64,000 nt of DNA from Pseudomonas sp. UBA5706 (GCF_002419965.1 NZ_DIHC01000016.1:105496-169495); one strand, 5' to 3'. Counted from the first letter of the stretch, positions 8,576-16,820 are shown. Numbers and translations: made by a program. Notes: generated by a model from the sequence alone, not told the origin.

Positions 8576-8993
8576 ATGAATCATGACGTTGTAGCGTTAG
8601 GAAGGCCATTCACGATAAAACCCTTGAACTGGCGAAGCTGAGTTCCGATCTGGTCGAACTGCAAACTAACAAGTCAGCCGCTGCCAACAGCGACTTGGAT
8701 GTATGGCTGGCGCGTATTTACGATGACCAGTCGCTGACCAATTCCGAGTTCCGGGAGCTGAGGGACGAAGCCGATCGCAGGGTCGATGATATTAAATCTC
8801 AATACCCCCAACGTGATGATCTGGCCAAATTCCAGCAAGTGGCTGACGATGCAGTGCAATTGATGCAGACCGGTATTCTCGCGTTCAAGAAACAGAAGCT
8901 CCGGTTGAAGCCAAGGCTGCAGCCTGTGAAGCCTATGCCTTTAAGGTCGCATACATCAAAGCGTGCCTGGACCGTTTCACTCAGGCTTTTTGA
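8576..8993 (+). pseudogene. Small hypothetical gene broken by two single-base deletions
   Basis: A strong AAGGAGG lies 7 bases before the ATG at 8576, but frame 2 stops after 22 codons. The natural sequence continues in frame 1 from about 8607 (AIHDKTLELAKLSSDL... to ...QTGILAF) and again in frame 0 from about 8889 (ETEAPVEAKAAACEAYAFK...) to a TGA at 8991-8993. Adding one base near 8605 and one near 8887 gives a 139-residue, Ala/Leu/Asp-rich, helical soluble protein of unknown family with no membrane segment. Two true frameshifts would make it a pseudogene; two sequencing errors would make it an intact gene. The published-style single ORF at 8695-9117 reads through the second shift and is not the native product. 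Confidence 0.7.
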
Positions 8994-9008
8994 GGCAGGC
9001 GTTTTCAA

Positions 9009-9054
9009 GGCAATGACCGGAGTGTCATCCCCGATGGCAGTTCCGGTCATTGCC
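9009..9054. repeat. 13-bp perfect inverted repeat between 8.6-kb gene and hydrolase
   Basis: Arms GGCAATGACCGGA (9009-9021) and TCCGGTCATTGCC (9042-9054) enclose a 20-base loop. It follows the stop of the broken gene by 15 bases and precedes the hydrolase start by 59. No T-run follows, so it is either a factor-assisted terminator or a stabilising hairpin. Confidence 0.6.
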
Positions 9055-9113
9055 GCTCCCGGACGCAGGCGCGCACAATCGCACCCTGATCAGGGCTCAC
9101 TGGAAACGCCGGC

Positions 9114-9947
9114 ATGACTCAACCTGTCTTCTTCGCTCATGCCAACGGCTTCCCGTCTGCGACCTACGGCAAGCTGTTCGCGGCGATGGGGAATGCGTTT
9201 CAGGTCTCCCATCTGGCGCAGCACGCTCACGATCCACGCTTTCCAGTCACCGATAACTGGCCGAATCTGGTCGACGAACTGATTCATCACCTGCGCGAGC
9301 ATTCGCAACCGGTCTGGGGTGTGGGCCATTCACTCGGGGGCGTGCTGCATTATCACGCCGCGCTGCGCCATCCTGAGCTGTATCGCGGCGTGGTCATGCT
9401 CGATTCACCGGTGCTGACCCGATTCGATCAGTGGATAATCCGCGCCGCTAAGCGTTTCGGCTTCATCGACCGCATTACGCCGGCCGGACGCACGCTGGGC
9501 CGGCGTGAAGTGTTCAGCGATTTGACGGCGGCCCGGCATTATTTTTCCGGCAAGCACCTGTTCCGTCGTTTCGACCCCGAGTGTTTCGAGGCTTATCTGC
9601 TGCATGGCCTGCAAGCGGATGGCGAGCACCTGCGCCTGCGCTTCGATCCGGCTACGGAAATCAGCATCTACCGCAGCGTGCCCCACACCAGCCCCGGCAT
9701 GGCACGTCATCTACAGGTGCCGCTGGCGATGGTGCGTGGCGAACACAGCGATGTGGTGCGCCGCCATCATGCGCTGTCGGTCAAAAGCATGCGCGAAGGC
9801 GAGTATCTTTCAGTGCCAGGCGGGCATATGTTCCCGCTGGAATACCCCGAGGACACGGCGCAATTGCTCAAGAATCTGTTCTCCCGCTGGGAGGCCCGCG
9901 CTCGGTCCGCTCAGGACATGTTGACCCTGCAGCGGGTCAGCGCATGA
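9114..9947 (+). CDS. Alpha/beta hydrolase
   Basis: 277 residues, alpha/beta-hydrolase fold. Oxyanion-hole HANGFPS near the N-terminus (residues 9-15), nucleophile elbow GHSLGG (about 70-75), late Asp/Glu region around VRGEHSDV and catalytic His in the GGHMFPLE block near residue 240. No signal peptide, so cytosolic. Substrate unknown; the family includes esterases and acyltransferase-like lipases. It is the upstream partner of a second hydrolase whose ATG overlaps its TGA, as in the PA1621-PA1622 pair. No strong ribosome binding site is visible before this ATG. Confidence 0.85.
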   Translation: MTQPVFFAHANGFPSATYGKLFAAMGNAFQVSHLAQHAHDPRFPVTDNWPNLVDELIHHLREHSQPVWGVGHSLGGVLHYHAALRHPELYRGVVMLDSPVLTRFDQWIIRAAKRFGFIDRITPAGRTLGRREVFSDLTAARHYFSGKHLFRRFDPECFEAYLLHGLQADGEHLRLRFDPATEISIYRSVPHTSPGMARHLQVPLAMVRGEHSDVVRRHHALSVKSMREGEYLSVPGGHMFPLEYPEDTAQLLKNLFSRWEARARSAQDMLTLQRVSA

Positions 9948-10798
9948 CCTGTTGCGTCGAAGAAGTGCGCTTGGCCCTGCCGCACATCGAACTGGCGGCG
10001 CACCTGTTCGGACCACAGGACGGCCAGCCGGTGATTGCCCTGCACGGCTGGTTGGACAATGCCAACAGCTTTGCTCGACTTGCGCCGAAACTGAACGGCT
10101 TGCGCATTTTGGCGTTGGACATGGCAGGTCACGGCCATTCCGACCATCGCCCGCCAGGCGCCGGTTATGGCCTGCCGGACTACGCCCATGATGTGCTGCA
10201 GGTGGCGCAGCAGATGGGCTGGGAAAGGTTCTCGCTGTTGGGGCATTCGTTGGGCGCTATCGTTTCGGTGATCATTGCCGGCGCCCTGCCTAAGCGGATC
10301 CATCGCCTGGCGCTGATCGACGGCCTGATTCCGCCGTTGGGCGAGCCCGAGGGCGCCGCCCAGCGAATGGGCGCGGCCTTGCAGGCGCAGTTGGCGATGG
10401 CCAGCAAGCGCAAGCCGGTGTATGTCGGCATGGAGCGCGCGGTCGAGGCGCGGATGCAAGGAGCCGTCGCGGTCAGTCGTGAGGCTGCCGAGTTGTTGGC
10501 CCAGCGCGGATTGATGCCGGTGCCCGGCGGTTACACCTGGCGCAGCGACAGTCGTCTGACCCTCGCGTCGCCGACCCGTATGACCCGTGCGCAGGCGCTG
10601 TCCTTCATCAACGCGGTGCGCTGTCCGGCGCAGTTGGTGGTGGCCGAGGAGGGGATGCTGGCACAGAACAGGGAACTGCTGGACAGCGTGCCGTTCCAGG
10701 TGGCTGTACTGCCCGGCGGCCATCATTTGCACCTCAACGACGAGGCGGGTGCAAACGCTGTTGCAGACTGTTTCAATCGGTTCTTCGCCGTTCCTTGA
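9944..10798 (+). CDS. Alpha/beta hydrolase
   Basis: 284 residues; start taken at the ATG overlapping the upstream stop codon (ATGA), although the open frame runs further upstream. Motifs: HGWLDNANSF oxyanion loop at about 38-47, GHGHSDHRP, nucleophile elbow GHSLGA at about 95-100, and His in PGGHHLHL near the C-terminus. Cytosolic serine hydrolase of unknown substrate, close to general lipase/esterase relatives. Translational coupling indicates a two-gene operon of paralogous hydrolases. Confidence 0.87.
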   Translation: MTCCVEEVRLALPHIELAAHLFGPQDGQPVIALHGWLDNANSFARLAPKLNGLRILALDMAGHGHSDHRPPGAGYGLPDYAHDVLQVAQQMGWERFSLLGHSLGAIVSVIIAGALPKRIHRLALIDGLIPPLGEPEGAAQRMGAALQAQLAMASKRKPVYVGMERAVEARMQGAVAVSREAAELLAQRGLMPVPGGYTWRSDSRLTLASPTRMTRAQALSFINAVRCPAQLVVAEEGMLAQNRELLDSVPFQVAVLPGGHHLHLNDEAGANAVADCFNRFFAVP

Positions 10799-10850
10799 CT
10801 TGCGCTGCGCAACTGTCGAGGCTGGGCGGGTTGAAACAGGAGACAGCACG

Positions 10851-10940
10851 ATGGACCACCCCGCACATTCGACACGTTCCCCCAGCCCCATGCCGCGCAC
10901 CCGTGCGGTATTTGTTTGCCCCTCGATTTTCCTGCAATGA
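10851..10940 (+). CDS. Possible 29-codon leader ORF coupled to the DUF4892 gene
   Basis: ATG with AGGAG 8 bases upstream, 29 codons (MDHPAHSTRSPSPMPRTRAV...). Its TGA overlaps an in-frame ATG (10937) of the next gene as ATGA. Pro/Ser/Arg-rich and without any known domain. It may be a translated leader or just chance; support is limited to the ribosome binding site and the overlap. Confidence 0.35.
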   Translation: MDHPAHSTRSPSPMPRTRAVFVCPSIFLQ

Positions 10941-11776
10941 GAGCCACTATGCGTTTATCCCGCGCCTCACGCGCGCTGGGCCTGCTGCTGTGCCTGAGCG
11001 GTTACGCTGCCTCCAGTCAAGCGGCGGATGCCCCGGGTAGCCAGGATTTCGACAACCTGCCAAGGCCCACGGATGCGGAAATTGTCGATTACCGGCCTGC
11101 CGCCGAGCTTCAGCGCATCTACCCGCTGGGTTCGATTCGCAAGATCAGCGGCCAGTTGCGTTTTGATGGCCAAATAGCGGCCCGTGGCAACGCCGCGTCC
11201 GTGACGTATCAATTGCCCGCCGAACGTTCCGCCGACGAAGCCTTCACCGCAGCCCGCGAAGCCCTGCAACAACGTGGCGCGCAATTGTTGTTCTGGTGTC
11301 AGGCGCGGGACTGCGGCGAAAGCAGCCTGTGGGCCAATGAGGTGTTCGGCAATTCCAGGTTGTACGGCGCTGATAACGGCCAGGCTTACCTGCTGCTGCG
11401 CCTGGCAGCGCCAGACAACGACAAACTGGTGGCGCTGTACAGCGTCACCCGTGGCAACCGCCGCGCTTATCTGCACGTTGAACAGCTGCAGGCCAGCGCA
11501 CCGCTCGGCGAACTGCTGCCCACCTCCGCAACGTTGCTGCGCGAGCTGAAAAGCTCGGGCTACCTGGAACTGTCCATGTTGAAAGGCATGCCTGCACAGC
11601 CGTGGATCACCTTGTTGTCCCGGGGTCTGAATCTGGACAGCAGTTTGCGCGTGACGATTTCAGGGCCGCAGGGCGAGGCCTGGCGTGAAGCATTGATCAA
11701 CGGCGGCGTACGCGCCGCGCGGCTGGAGGCAGGCAACAGGCAAACCCAGGGGCTGGCCCTGGAACTCATTCGCTGA
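10937..11776 (+). CDS. DUF4892 domain-containing exported protein
   Basis: 279 residues from the ATG at 10937 (275 from the ATG at 10949). N-terminal signal peptide (LSRASRALGLLLCLSGYAASSQA, cut near AQA-AD). The mature part has the DUF4892 pattern: RIYPLGSIRKISGQLRF, a paired-Cys segment LLFWCQARDCGESSLWANEVFG that likely forms a disulphide in the periplasm, and a C-terminal alpha/beta half (ITLLSRGLNLDSSLRVTI...) reminiscent of OmpA-type folding. Function unknown; conserved next to these hydrolases in Pseudomonas. Either ATG is possible. Confidence 0.75.
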   Translation: MRATMRLSRASRALGLLLCLSGYAASSQAADAPGSQDFDNLPRPTDAEIVDYRPAAELQRIYPLGSIRKISGQLRFDGQIAARGNAASVTYQLPAERSADEAFTAAREALQQRGAQLLFWCQARDCGESSLWANEVFGNSRLYGADNGQAYLLLRLAAPDNDKLVALYSVTRGNRRAYLHVEQLQASAPLGELLPTSATLLRELKSSGYLELSMLKGMPAQPWITLLSRGLNLDSSLRVTISGPQGEAWREALINGGVRAARLEAGNRQTQGLALELIR

Positions 11777-11876
11777 AATCTGTTCTCTCCCCGGCGCATG
11801 AGTCAGGAATTCGGCGAGCCATAGGGTTCGCCGTTATGCTTCACGTCTGCGCACGCTTCTTTTATGGAATGAACCC

Positions 11877-12926
11877 ATGTTTGATAACGATCGCCTGTTG
11901 GTGCAGATTCTTCTGCTGGCGCTGCTCGGCGCCTGCTTATGGGTGATGGCGCCGTTCTGGTCAGCGTTGTTCTGGGGCGCGGTGCTGGCGTTTGCCAGCT
12001 GGCCGCTGATGCGCCTGCTGACCCGCGCGCTGAAGGGCCGTGAGTCCCTGGCGGCGGGTATTTTGACCCTGGGCTGGATGCTGCTGGTGGCGGCACCGCT
12101 GGTCTGGTTGGGTTTCAACCTGGCCGATCACGTGCGCGATGCGACGATTTTCATCAAGGACGTCCAAGTTGACGGTCTGCCTGATCCACCGACCTGGCTG
12201 GGCAACATCCCATTGGTGGGCGAGCGGCTGGTGGGTTACTGGACCACGATCGATGAGCAGGGCGCGGCGCTGCTGATCAGCCTCAAACCCTATCTGGGGC
12301 AGATGGGCAACTGGTTGCTGGCGCGCAGCGCGCAGATCGGCGGCGGCATCCTCGAGCTGACCTTGAGTATCGTGTTCGTGTTCTTTTTCTACCGCGACGG
12401 GCCGCGGTTGGCGGCGTTCGTCCTAAGCCTGCTGCAGCGCTTGATCGGCGAGCGTGCGCAGTACTACGCCGATCTGGTGGCTGGCACTGTTCAGCGAGTG
12501 GTCAACGGCGTCATCGGCACGGCCGCGGCGCAAGCGGTGCTGGCACTGATCGGCTTTCTGATTGCGGGGATTCCGGGTGCGCTGGTGCTGGGGATCGCCA
12601 CCTTTCTGCTGAGTCTGGTGCCGATGGGGCCGCCCCTGCTATGGCTGCCGGCCACGGCGTGGCTGGCATGGAAAGGCGAGTACGGAATGGCGATCTTTCT
12701 AGGCCTGTGGGGCACCTTCATCGTCAGTGGCGTAGATAACGTGCTCAAGCCGTATCTGATAAGCCGTGGCGGCAATCTGCCGTTGGTGATCGTGCTGCTG
12801 GGGGTGTTTGGTGGCCTGCTGGCGTTCGGCTTCATCGGCCTGTTCATCGGCCCGACGCTGCTGGCGGTAGCCTACAGCCTGTTGCTGGACTGGGTTGCGG
12901 GGAGTCGGGTTCGGCAGTTGCCCTGA
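11877..12926 (+). CDS. AI-2E family (PerM-like) membrane permease
   Basis: 349 residues with about seven to eight membrane helices in the usual AI-2E/PerM arrangement: an N-terminal pair (LLVQILLLALLGACLWVM, ALFWGAVLAFASW), a third helix, a soluble stretch of about 80 residues, then five helices. The family blocks FFFYRDGP and PMGPPLLWLPA are present. Members export small molecules or, in some lineages, act as Na+/H+ antiporters; the substrate here is unknown. Single gene with a strong terminator. Confidence 0.85.
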   Translation: MFDNDRLLVQILLLALLGACLWVMAPFWSALFWGAVLAFASWPLMRLLTRALKGRESLAAGILTLGWMLLVAAPLVWLGFNLADHVRDATIFIKDVQVDGLPDPPTWLGNIPLVGERLVGYWTTIDEQGAALLISLKPYLGQMGNWLLARSAQIGGGILELTLSIVFVFFFYRDGPRLAAFVLSLLQRLIGERAQYYADLVAGTVQRVVNGVIGTAAAQAVLALIGFLIAGIPGALVLGIATFLLSLVPMGPPLLWLPATAWLAWKGEYGMAIFLGLWGTFIVSGVDNVLKPYLISRGGNLPLVIVLLGVFGGLLAFGFIGLFIGPTLLAVAYSLLLDWVAGSRVRQLP

Positions 12927-12948
12927 CAGGCGCCTGGCGCTCTATCAG

Positions 12949-12983
12949 AACCGCCGTCGGGCAAGCGCCCGGCGGCGGTTTTT
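12949..12983 (+). terminator. Terminator after the PerM-like gene
   Basis: Long GC-rich stem AACCGCCG...CGGCGGTT with inner CGGGC/GCCCG pairing and a T5 tail. It separates the plus-strand permease from the convergent EF-hand gene. Confidence 0.9.
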
Positions 12984-12986
12984 GCG

Positions 12987-13895
12987 TCAGGCAGAGGTGC
13001 TGACGTATTTGCCTGCCGGGGCGTTACTGTTGAGGTTGTAGCGGTCGCTCAACGCCGCCACCATACGATTCAACGCCTCGGTCGCCTTGGTGGTCGAGGC
13101 CTGTTGTTGAGAAGAGGTGTCCGACTTGAAGGCGCTGCTCAGTTCATTGGCGCTTACACCGCCGCCGCTGTCGGCATCCAGCGCACTAAACAGCGAGTTG
13201 ATCGCGTCGGCGCTGGTTGAGGTGCTGCTCGTCGCCGTGCTGCTGGTCGAATCGGTGCTGCCGGTCGAGCTTGCGTTTTGCAGGGCGCTGGTCATCTCGG
13301 TGGCGCTAATACTGCCGTCACCATCACTGTCGAGGCTGCTGAACAGGTCGCTGGCGTTGTCATTTGGGGGTGGTGCAGGGGGCGCTTGCTGGGTTTGCAG
13401 GCTGGCGGTTAGCTCATCCAGGCTGACTGTGCCGTCTTTGTTGGTGTCCAGGGCGTCGAAAACCTGACTGCTGTCGGTGCTGCTGTTCGCGCTTTTCAGG
13501 GCGGCGGTGAGTTCGTCACTGCTAACGCTGCCATCGCCGTCGGTGTCCAGTGCGCTGAGCAGATCCTGAGCCTCATCGGCGGCAGAACCTGCGTCCATCT
13601 GCATCGGTGGTGGGGGCGGCGGGGTCAGGGCCGCCAGTTCATCGGCATCCAGGCTGTCATCGTCATTGCTGTCCAGGTCGGTAAAGGCCTTGCTCAAGCT
13701 GACGGTGATGCCATCCTGGGAGTCCGAGGACAGGGCCGAGCTCAGCTCATCCTTGTCGACAGTGCCGTCGCCATTGGTGTCGAGTTTCTTCAGTAACTCG
13801 TCGGCGAATTTCTTGCTGGTGCCAGTGGCGCTGCTACTGGTGTTCGAGCTGATGTAACTGGAATAACTGCTGCTGCCGCTGATGCCTGTGACCAT
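12987..13895 (-). CDS. EF-hand calcium-binding protein with six EF loops (XopAW-like)
   Basis: 302 residues, acidic and Ser/Thr-rich, with six 12-residue EF loops starting at about residues 39 (DTNGDGTVDKDE), 75, 117, 150, 189 and 240. Loops 1-5 carry the standard acidic ligands; loop 6 (DADSGGGVSANE) has Gly at ligand position 5 and is probably weak. Pro-rich linkers (PPPPPP at 92-97 and APPAPPP at 171-177) split the loops into modules. The Gly/Ser/Tyr-rich N-terminus has no Sec signal peptide. The layout resembles the XopAW family, named after a type III effector of Xanthomonas but also widespread in non-pathogenic Pseudomonas. A calcium buffer or sensor is the safe call; secretion is unproven. 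Confidence 0.8.
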   Translation of the reverse strand: MVTGISGSSSYSSYISSNTSSSATGTSKKFADELLKKLDTNGDGTVDKDELSSALSSDSQDGITVSLSKAFTDLDSNDDDSLDADELAALTPPPPPPMQMDAGSAADEAQDLLSALDTDGDGSVSSDELTAALKSANSSTDSSQVFDALDTNKDGTVSLDELTASLQTQQAPPAPPPNDNASDLFSSLDSDGDGSISATEMTSALQNASSTGSTDSTSSTATSSTSTSADAINSLFSALDADSGGGVSANELSSAFKSDTSSQQQASTTKATEALNRMVAALSDRYNLNSNAPAGKYVSTSA

Positions 13896-13919
13896 CGGAC
13901 TGACTCCCCATCAGATGAA

Positions 13920-13946
13920 TGAAAACCGGCACAGTGCACCGGCTTA
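13920..13946 (-). terminator. Possible terminator of the two-component operon
   Basis: Read on the minus strand: GCCGG-TGCACTGTG-CCGG followed by TTTTC. It lies between the sensor kinase stop and the EF-hand start, suggesting the EF-hand gene has its own promoter. The inner stem is short. Confidence 0.4.
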
Positions 13947-14109
13947 TGCAGCGTCCGGGGCGAGGGTGTCCTGGGTATGTGGTGTTTGTAACGGTGGGCT
14001 TACGCGGGCGCTGGGTGGTGATTTTTTCGCAGTCCGGCACGCCGGCGATGGGGTTTGGTAAATCGCTGCCACCAGCACGCTTGACTGCTGCACGCGATCG
14101 ATAAAGCCT

Positions 14110-15222
14110 TCACATTCTCGGCAGATCCAGCACCGCCGTAAGGCCGCCACCGGGGGTTTCTTCCAGGCGCAGGTCACCGCCCATGCGCCGCGCCGCTTCA
14201 CGGGCGATGGTCATGCCGATACCCACGCCGCCGGAGTTGCGGTTGCGTGACCCTTCGACGCGGTAAAACGGTTCGAACACCGCTTCACGCATATGCTCGG
14301 GGATGCCGGGGCCTGAATCGATTACCCGGACCCGCAGGCGATCGCTGGTGTCTTCGATCACCACCCGCGCGTGCCCGGCGTAGCGCAAGGCATTGTCGAT
14401 CAGGTTGTGCAGGCACGAGCGCAGGGCCATCGGCTGGGATTTGAGGGGGCGGCAGCTGCCACTGGCCTGGACGTCATCGCCATTGTCCTGCGCGTTCTCG
14501 GTCAGCGATTCAATCAGGGCCTGCACGTCGAAATAGTGCAGGGCCTCGCTGGTGCGCTCTTCGTTGAGATAGGTCAGGGTTGCGTCGAGCATGGCAATCA
14601 TGTCGTTCAGGTCCTGGGACATCTGCCCGTGCAGCTTCGGCTCCTCGATCTGCTCGACCCGCAGCTTTAGCCGGGCCAGGGGGGTGCGCAGATCGTGAGA
14701 GACCGCAGCGAGCATGCGCCCGCGTTGCTGAACCTGCTCGCGGATGCGCTCCTGCATCAGGTTGAAGGTAGCCGCAGCCTGGCGTGCTTCACGCGGCCCG
14801 GTCACGGCCAGCGGCGGACTGTCGAGGTTTTCGCTCAATCGCTCGGCGGCATCGCTGATCCGCTGCACCGGGCGGCTCAAGGCTTTGGCGCCGAACCAGG
14901 CAGCAATCACCAGCGTGACCAGTTGGAAGAACAACGGGGTCAGTGGAATACCGAAGAACGGCGCGCGGCCCGGCGGTGGAGGAAGCGGCGGGCGCAACGC
15001 GTCCCTGGCCGGGCGGGGCGGGCGGGCGGACGCGAAGTCGCCGGGAGCGTCGGGAGCTGTGCCGGATGCGCCGGGTTGATCGCCCTGCTGCATGGGCGGA
15101 GGGGGCGGCATTGGCGGGCCGTAGTGATGAAACCACATGAATGCCAGCAGGTGCGCCAGCACGATTGCCAGCAGCGCGCCGCCGAACAATCGGGCAAAGA
15201 GCGTATCGGCCGAGCGGATCAA
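14110..15222 (-). CDS. Sensor histidine kinase with proline-rich periplasmic loop
   Basis: 370 residues. TM1 about 8-30, TM2 about 93-113, HAMP-like linker, HisKA with His176 (VSHDLRTPLARL), HATPase with N box (HNLIDNALRYA), G1 (DSGPGIP) and G2 (GVGIGM). The 62-residue periplasmic loop (31-92) is almost entirely Pro, Arg, Ala and Gly (for example MPPPPPP and PPLPPPPGRAPFF) and cannot form an ordinary folded sensor domain. The ATG overlaps the stop of the upstream response regulator (ATGA), so the two form one system of the EnvZ/RstB type. The input signal is unknown; the neighbouring EF-hand gene makes calcium or another cation a guess. Confidence 0.88.
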   Translation of the reverse strand: MIRSADTLFARLFGGALLAIVLAHLLAFMWFHHYGPPMPPPPPMQQGDQPGASGTAPDAPGDFASARPPRPARDALRPPLPPPPGRAPFFGIPLTPLFFQLVTLVIAAWFGAKALSRPVQRISDAAERLSENLDSPPLAVTGPREARQAAATFNLMQERIREQVQQRGRMLAAVSHDLRTPLARLKLRVEQIEEPKLHGQMSQDLNDMIAMLDATLTYLNEERTSEALHYFDVQALIESLTENAQDNGDDVQASGSCRPLKSQPMALRSCLHNLIDNALRYAGHARVVIEDTSDRLRVRVIDSGPGIPEHMREAVFEPFYRVEGSRNRNSGGVGIGMTIAREAARRMGGDLRLEETPGGGLTAVLDLPRM

Positions 15223-15971
15223 CCAATCTCCCTGGCATCGAACATGTAGCCTTCACCCCGTATGGTTTTGATCAGTTGCGGTGATTTCGGGTCGTCGCCC
15301 AGTTTCTGGCGCAGGCGCGAGACCAGCAGGTCGATGCTGCGATCAAAGGCTTCGATGGAACGCCCGCGTGCGGCGTCCAGCAGTTGTTCGCGGTTAAGCA
15401 CCCGGCGCGGGCGTTCGAGGAAAACGCGCAGCAGGCGGAATTCGGCGTTGGACAGCGGCACCACCAGTCCGTCAGGGGCGGTCAGCTGGCGCAACACGCT
15501 ATTGAGGCGCCAGTTATCGAAACGCAGGGTGGTGCGCTCCTCGGTGCGATCATCGCGGACCCGGCGCAGGATGGTCTGGATCCGGGCCACCAGCTCGCGG
15601 GGCTCGAAGGGTTTGGCCATGTAATCGTCAGCGCCCAGTTCCAGGCCGATGATGCGGTCGGTCGGCTCGCAGCGGGCAGTGAGCATGAGGATCGGGATAT
15701 CGGAGGAGCTGCGCAGCCAGCGGCACAGGGACAGACCGTCTTCACCGGGCAACATCAGGTCCAGCACGACGACGTCGTAGGTTTCCTCAGCCAGTGCCTG
15801 GCGCATGGCGTTGCCATCGGTGACGCCGGTGCTTTGGATGTTGAACCGGGCCAGGTAGTCGCACAGCAGTTCCCGGATCGGTACGTCGTCGTCGACGATC
15901 AGCGCCCGGGTATTCCAGCGGCGCTCTTCAGCCTGCGCGTTGGCGGTGTTGCTGTCGGGGGTCGTTTGCAT
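15219..15971 (-). CDS. OmpR-family response regulator
   Basis: 250 residues: receiver domain about 22-137 with acidic pocket Asp27-Asp29, phospho-acceptor Asp71 (VVLDLMLPGEDG) and conserved Lys in MAKPFEPRE, then a winged-helix DNA-binding domain about 150-245 (recognition region around RSIEAFDRSIDLLVSRLRQKL). It controls transcription together with the kinase encoded four bases of overlap downstream. A 20-residue hydrophilic N-terminal extension precedes the receiver domain. Targets unknown; the EF-hand gene downstream on the same strand is a candidate. Confidence 0.92.
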   Translation of the reverse strand: MQTTPDSNTANAQAEERRWNTRALIVDDDVPIRELLCDYLARFNIQSTGVTDGNAMRQALAEETYDVVVLDLMLPGEDGLSLCRWLRSSSDIPILMLTARCEPTDRIIGLELGADDYMAKPFEPRELVARIQTILRRVRDDRTEERTTLRFDNWRLNSVLRQLTAPDGLVVPLSNAEFRLLRVFLERPRRVLNREQLLDAARGRSIEAFDRSIDLLVSRLRQKLGDDPKSPQLIKTIRGEGYMFDAREIG

Positions 15972-16549
15972 GTTGCTGCCGCCATGTGATGCCGCCGGGA
16001 AAGGCCGCGATTGAGGAACGACGCTGCCATGCTACTTCGCTGGCGAGCGGGGCGGAAGGGTGACGGTGCCAGGTGTCGATGGATTGTCATGAATGTATCA
16101 GTGAAGGTACATGGTGCAGGGTGCGCGGACGAGAGGGTTTTGGCTGTATCCGCGTTATAGGCGGTGGCGCGGTATGGGGTCTGCCTAACGGCAGAGGCAC
16201 AATGTGCCGAATGCAGGAGTGAGCGTGGGAACGATCAAAAAACACTAGCCAGTGCGTGCGCCACATAAGGCAGATCAGGGCACCGCTTTTGATTCTGCCC
16301 GAAGGGCGTACGAGTTTGGCTTGCCAACGATCTGGCGCTTAGCGGCAGCAAAGCCCGCTACCTTGGTTGAATCAGGAAGACTGCATTCTGAGGAGTGCAG
16401 CAGATCGTCGGCAAGTCAGAACCCCACGGCCTCTTGGCAGAAGCCGAGTGTGCCGACTTCAAGAGGGTGCTTGGGAACGATCAACCTGGGCGTGGCCAGA
16501 CCAATATTTGCGCCACAATCGTTACCGAACAAGCCCGAAATTCAGACCC
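15972..16549. other. Intergenic region with degenerate repeat-like sequence
   Basis: About 580 bases between the response regulator start and the lipoprotein terminator. Open frames here look like chance (Arg/Pro/Ser-rich). The phrase GGGAACGATCAA occurs twice (around 16218 and 16469), once as GAGCGTGGGAACGATCAA, which resembles the repeated intergenic sequence that carries DUF1534 ORFs in P. syringae; the match is from memory. No tRNA or clear hairpin was found. The promoter of the two-component operon must lie at its left end. Confidence 0.4.
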
Positions 16550-16575
16550 AAAAAAACCCGCCTGAAAAGGCGGGT
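16550..16575 (-). terminator. Terminator of the YgdI-like lipoprotein gene
   Basis: On the minus strand: ACCCGCC-TTTTCA-GGCGGGT followed by T6, 21 bases after the lipoprotein stop codon. Confidence 0.9.
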
Positions 16576-16595
16576 CTGGTGCTCTCAATCCAGCA

Positions 16596-16820
16596 TCACA
16601 GCTCTTTGACGGTACGCACCTGATCTTTATTGATGCGGGTTTCCTTGCCATCCAGCTGCTTGAACTCGTAGAAACCGGAGTCTTCGTCGTATTTCGGCTT
16701 GTCGGTCGCCTGGATTTCACGGCCATCATTGAGCGTGATCACAGTGGGCGACGCGCAACCGGCAAGAGTGGCCAGGCCGAGTGCGAGCAGGAGGGCTGCG
16801 GGAATAGTCCGTTGTTTCAT
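16596..16820 (-). CDS. YgdI/YgdR family small lipoprotein
   Basis: 74 residues. Type II signal peptide with lipobox LAGC; Cys22 would be lipidated, and Ala at +2 suggests outer-membrane sorting. The mature part of about 52 residues matches the YgdI/YgdR (DUF903) SH3-like fold: TVITLNDGREIQATDKPKYDEDSGFYEFKQLDGKETRINKDQV. Members are abundant in gamma-proteobacteria and their function is unknown. GGAG lies ahead of the start. Monocistronic with its own terminator. Confidence 0.9.
   Translation of the reverse strand: MKQRTIPAALLLALGLATLAGCASPTVITLNDGREIQATDKPKYDEDSGFYEFKQLDGKETRINKDQVRTVKEL

Noticed and set aside
8600..8900. Programmed -1 frameshifting as explanation of the broken gene
   Set aside because: Neither shift point has a canonical X XXY YYZ slippery heptamer, so deletion or sequencing error is likelier.
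8695..9117. 140-residue ORF as a gene in its own right
   Set aside because: It begins within the middle of the frameshifted gene and its C-terminal part reads out of frame; the repaired 139-residue product is more natural.
10880..10925. Hairpin CGCAC-CC-GTGCG before the DUF4892 gene as a terminator
   Set aside because: Stem of five pairs and a two-base loop is too weak; it lies inside the possible 29-codon ORF.
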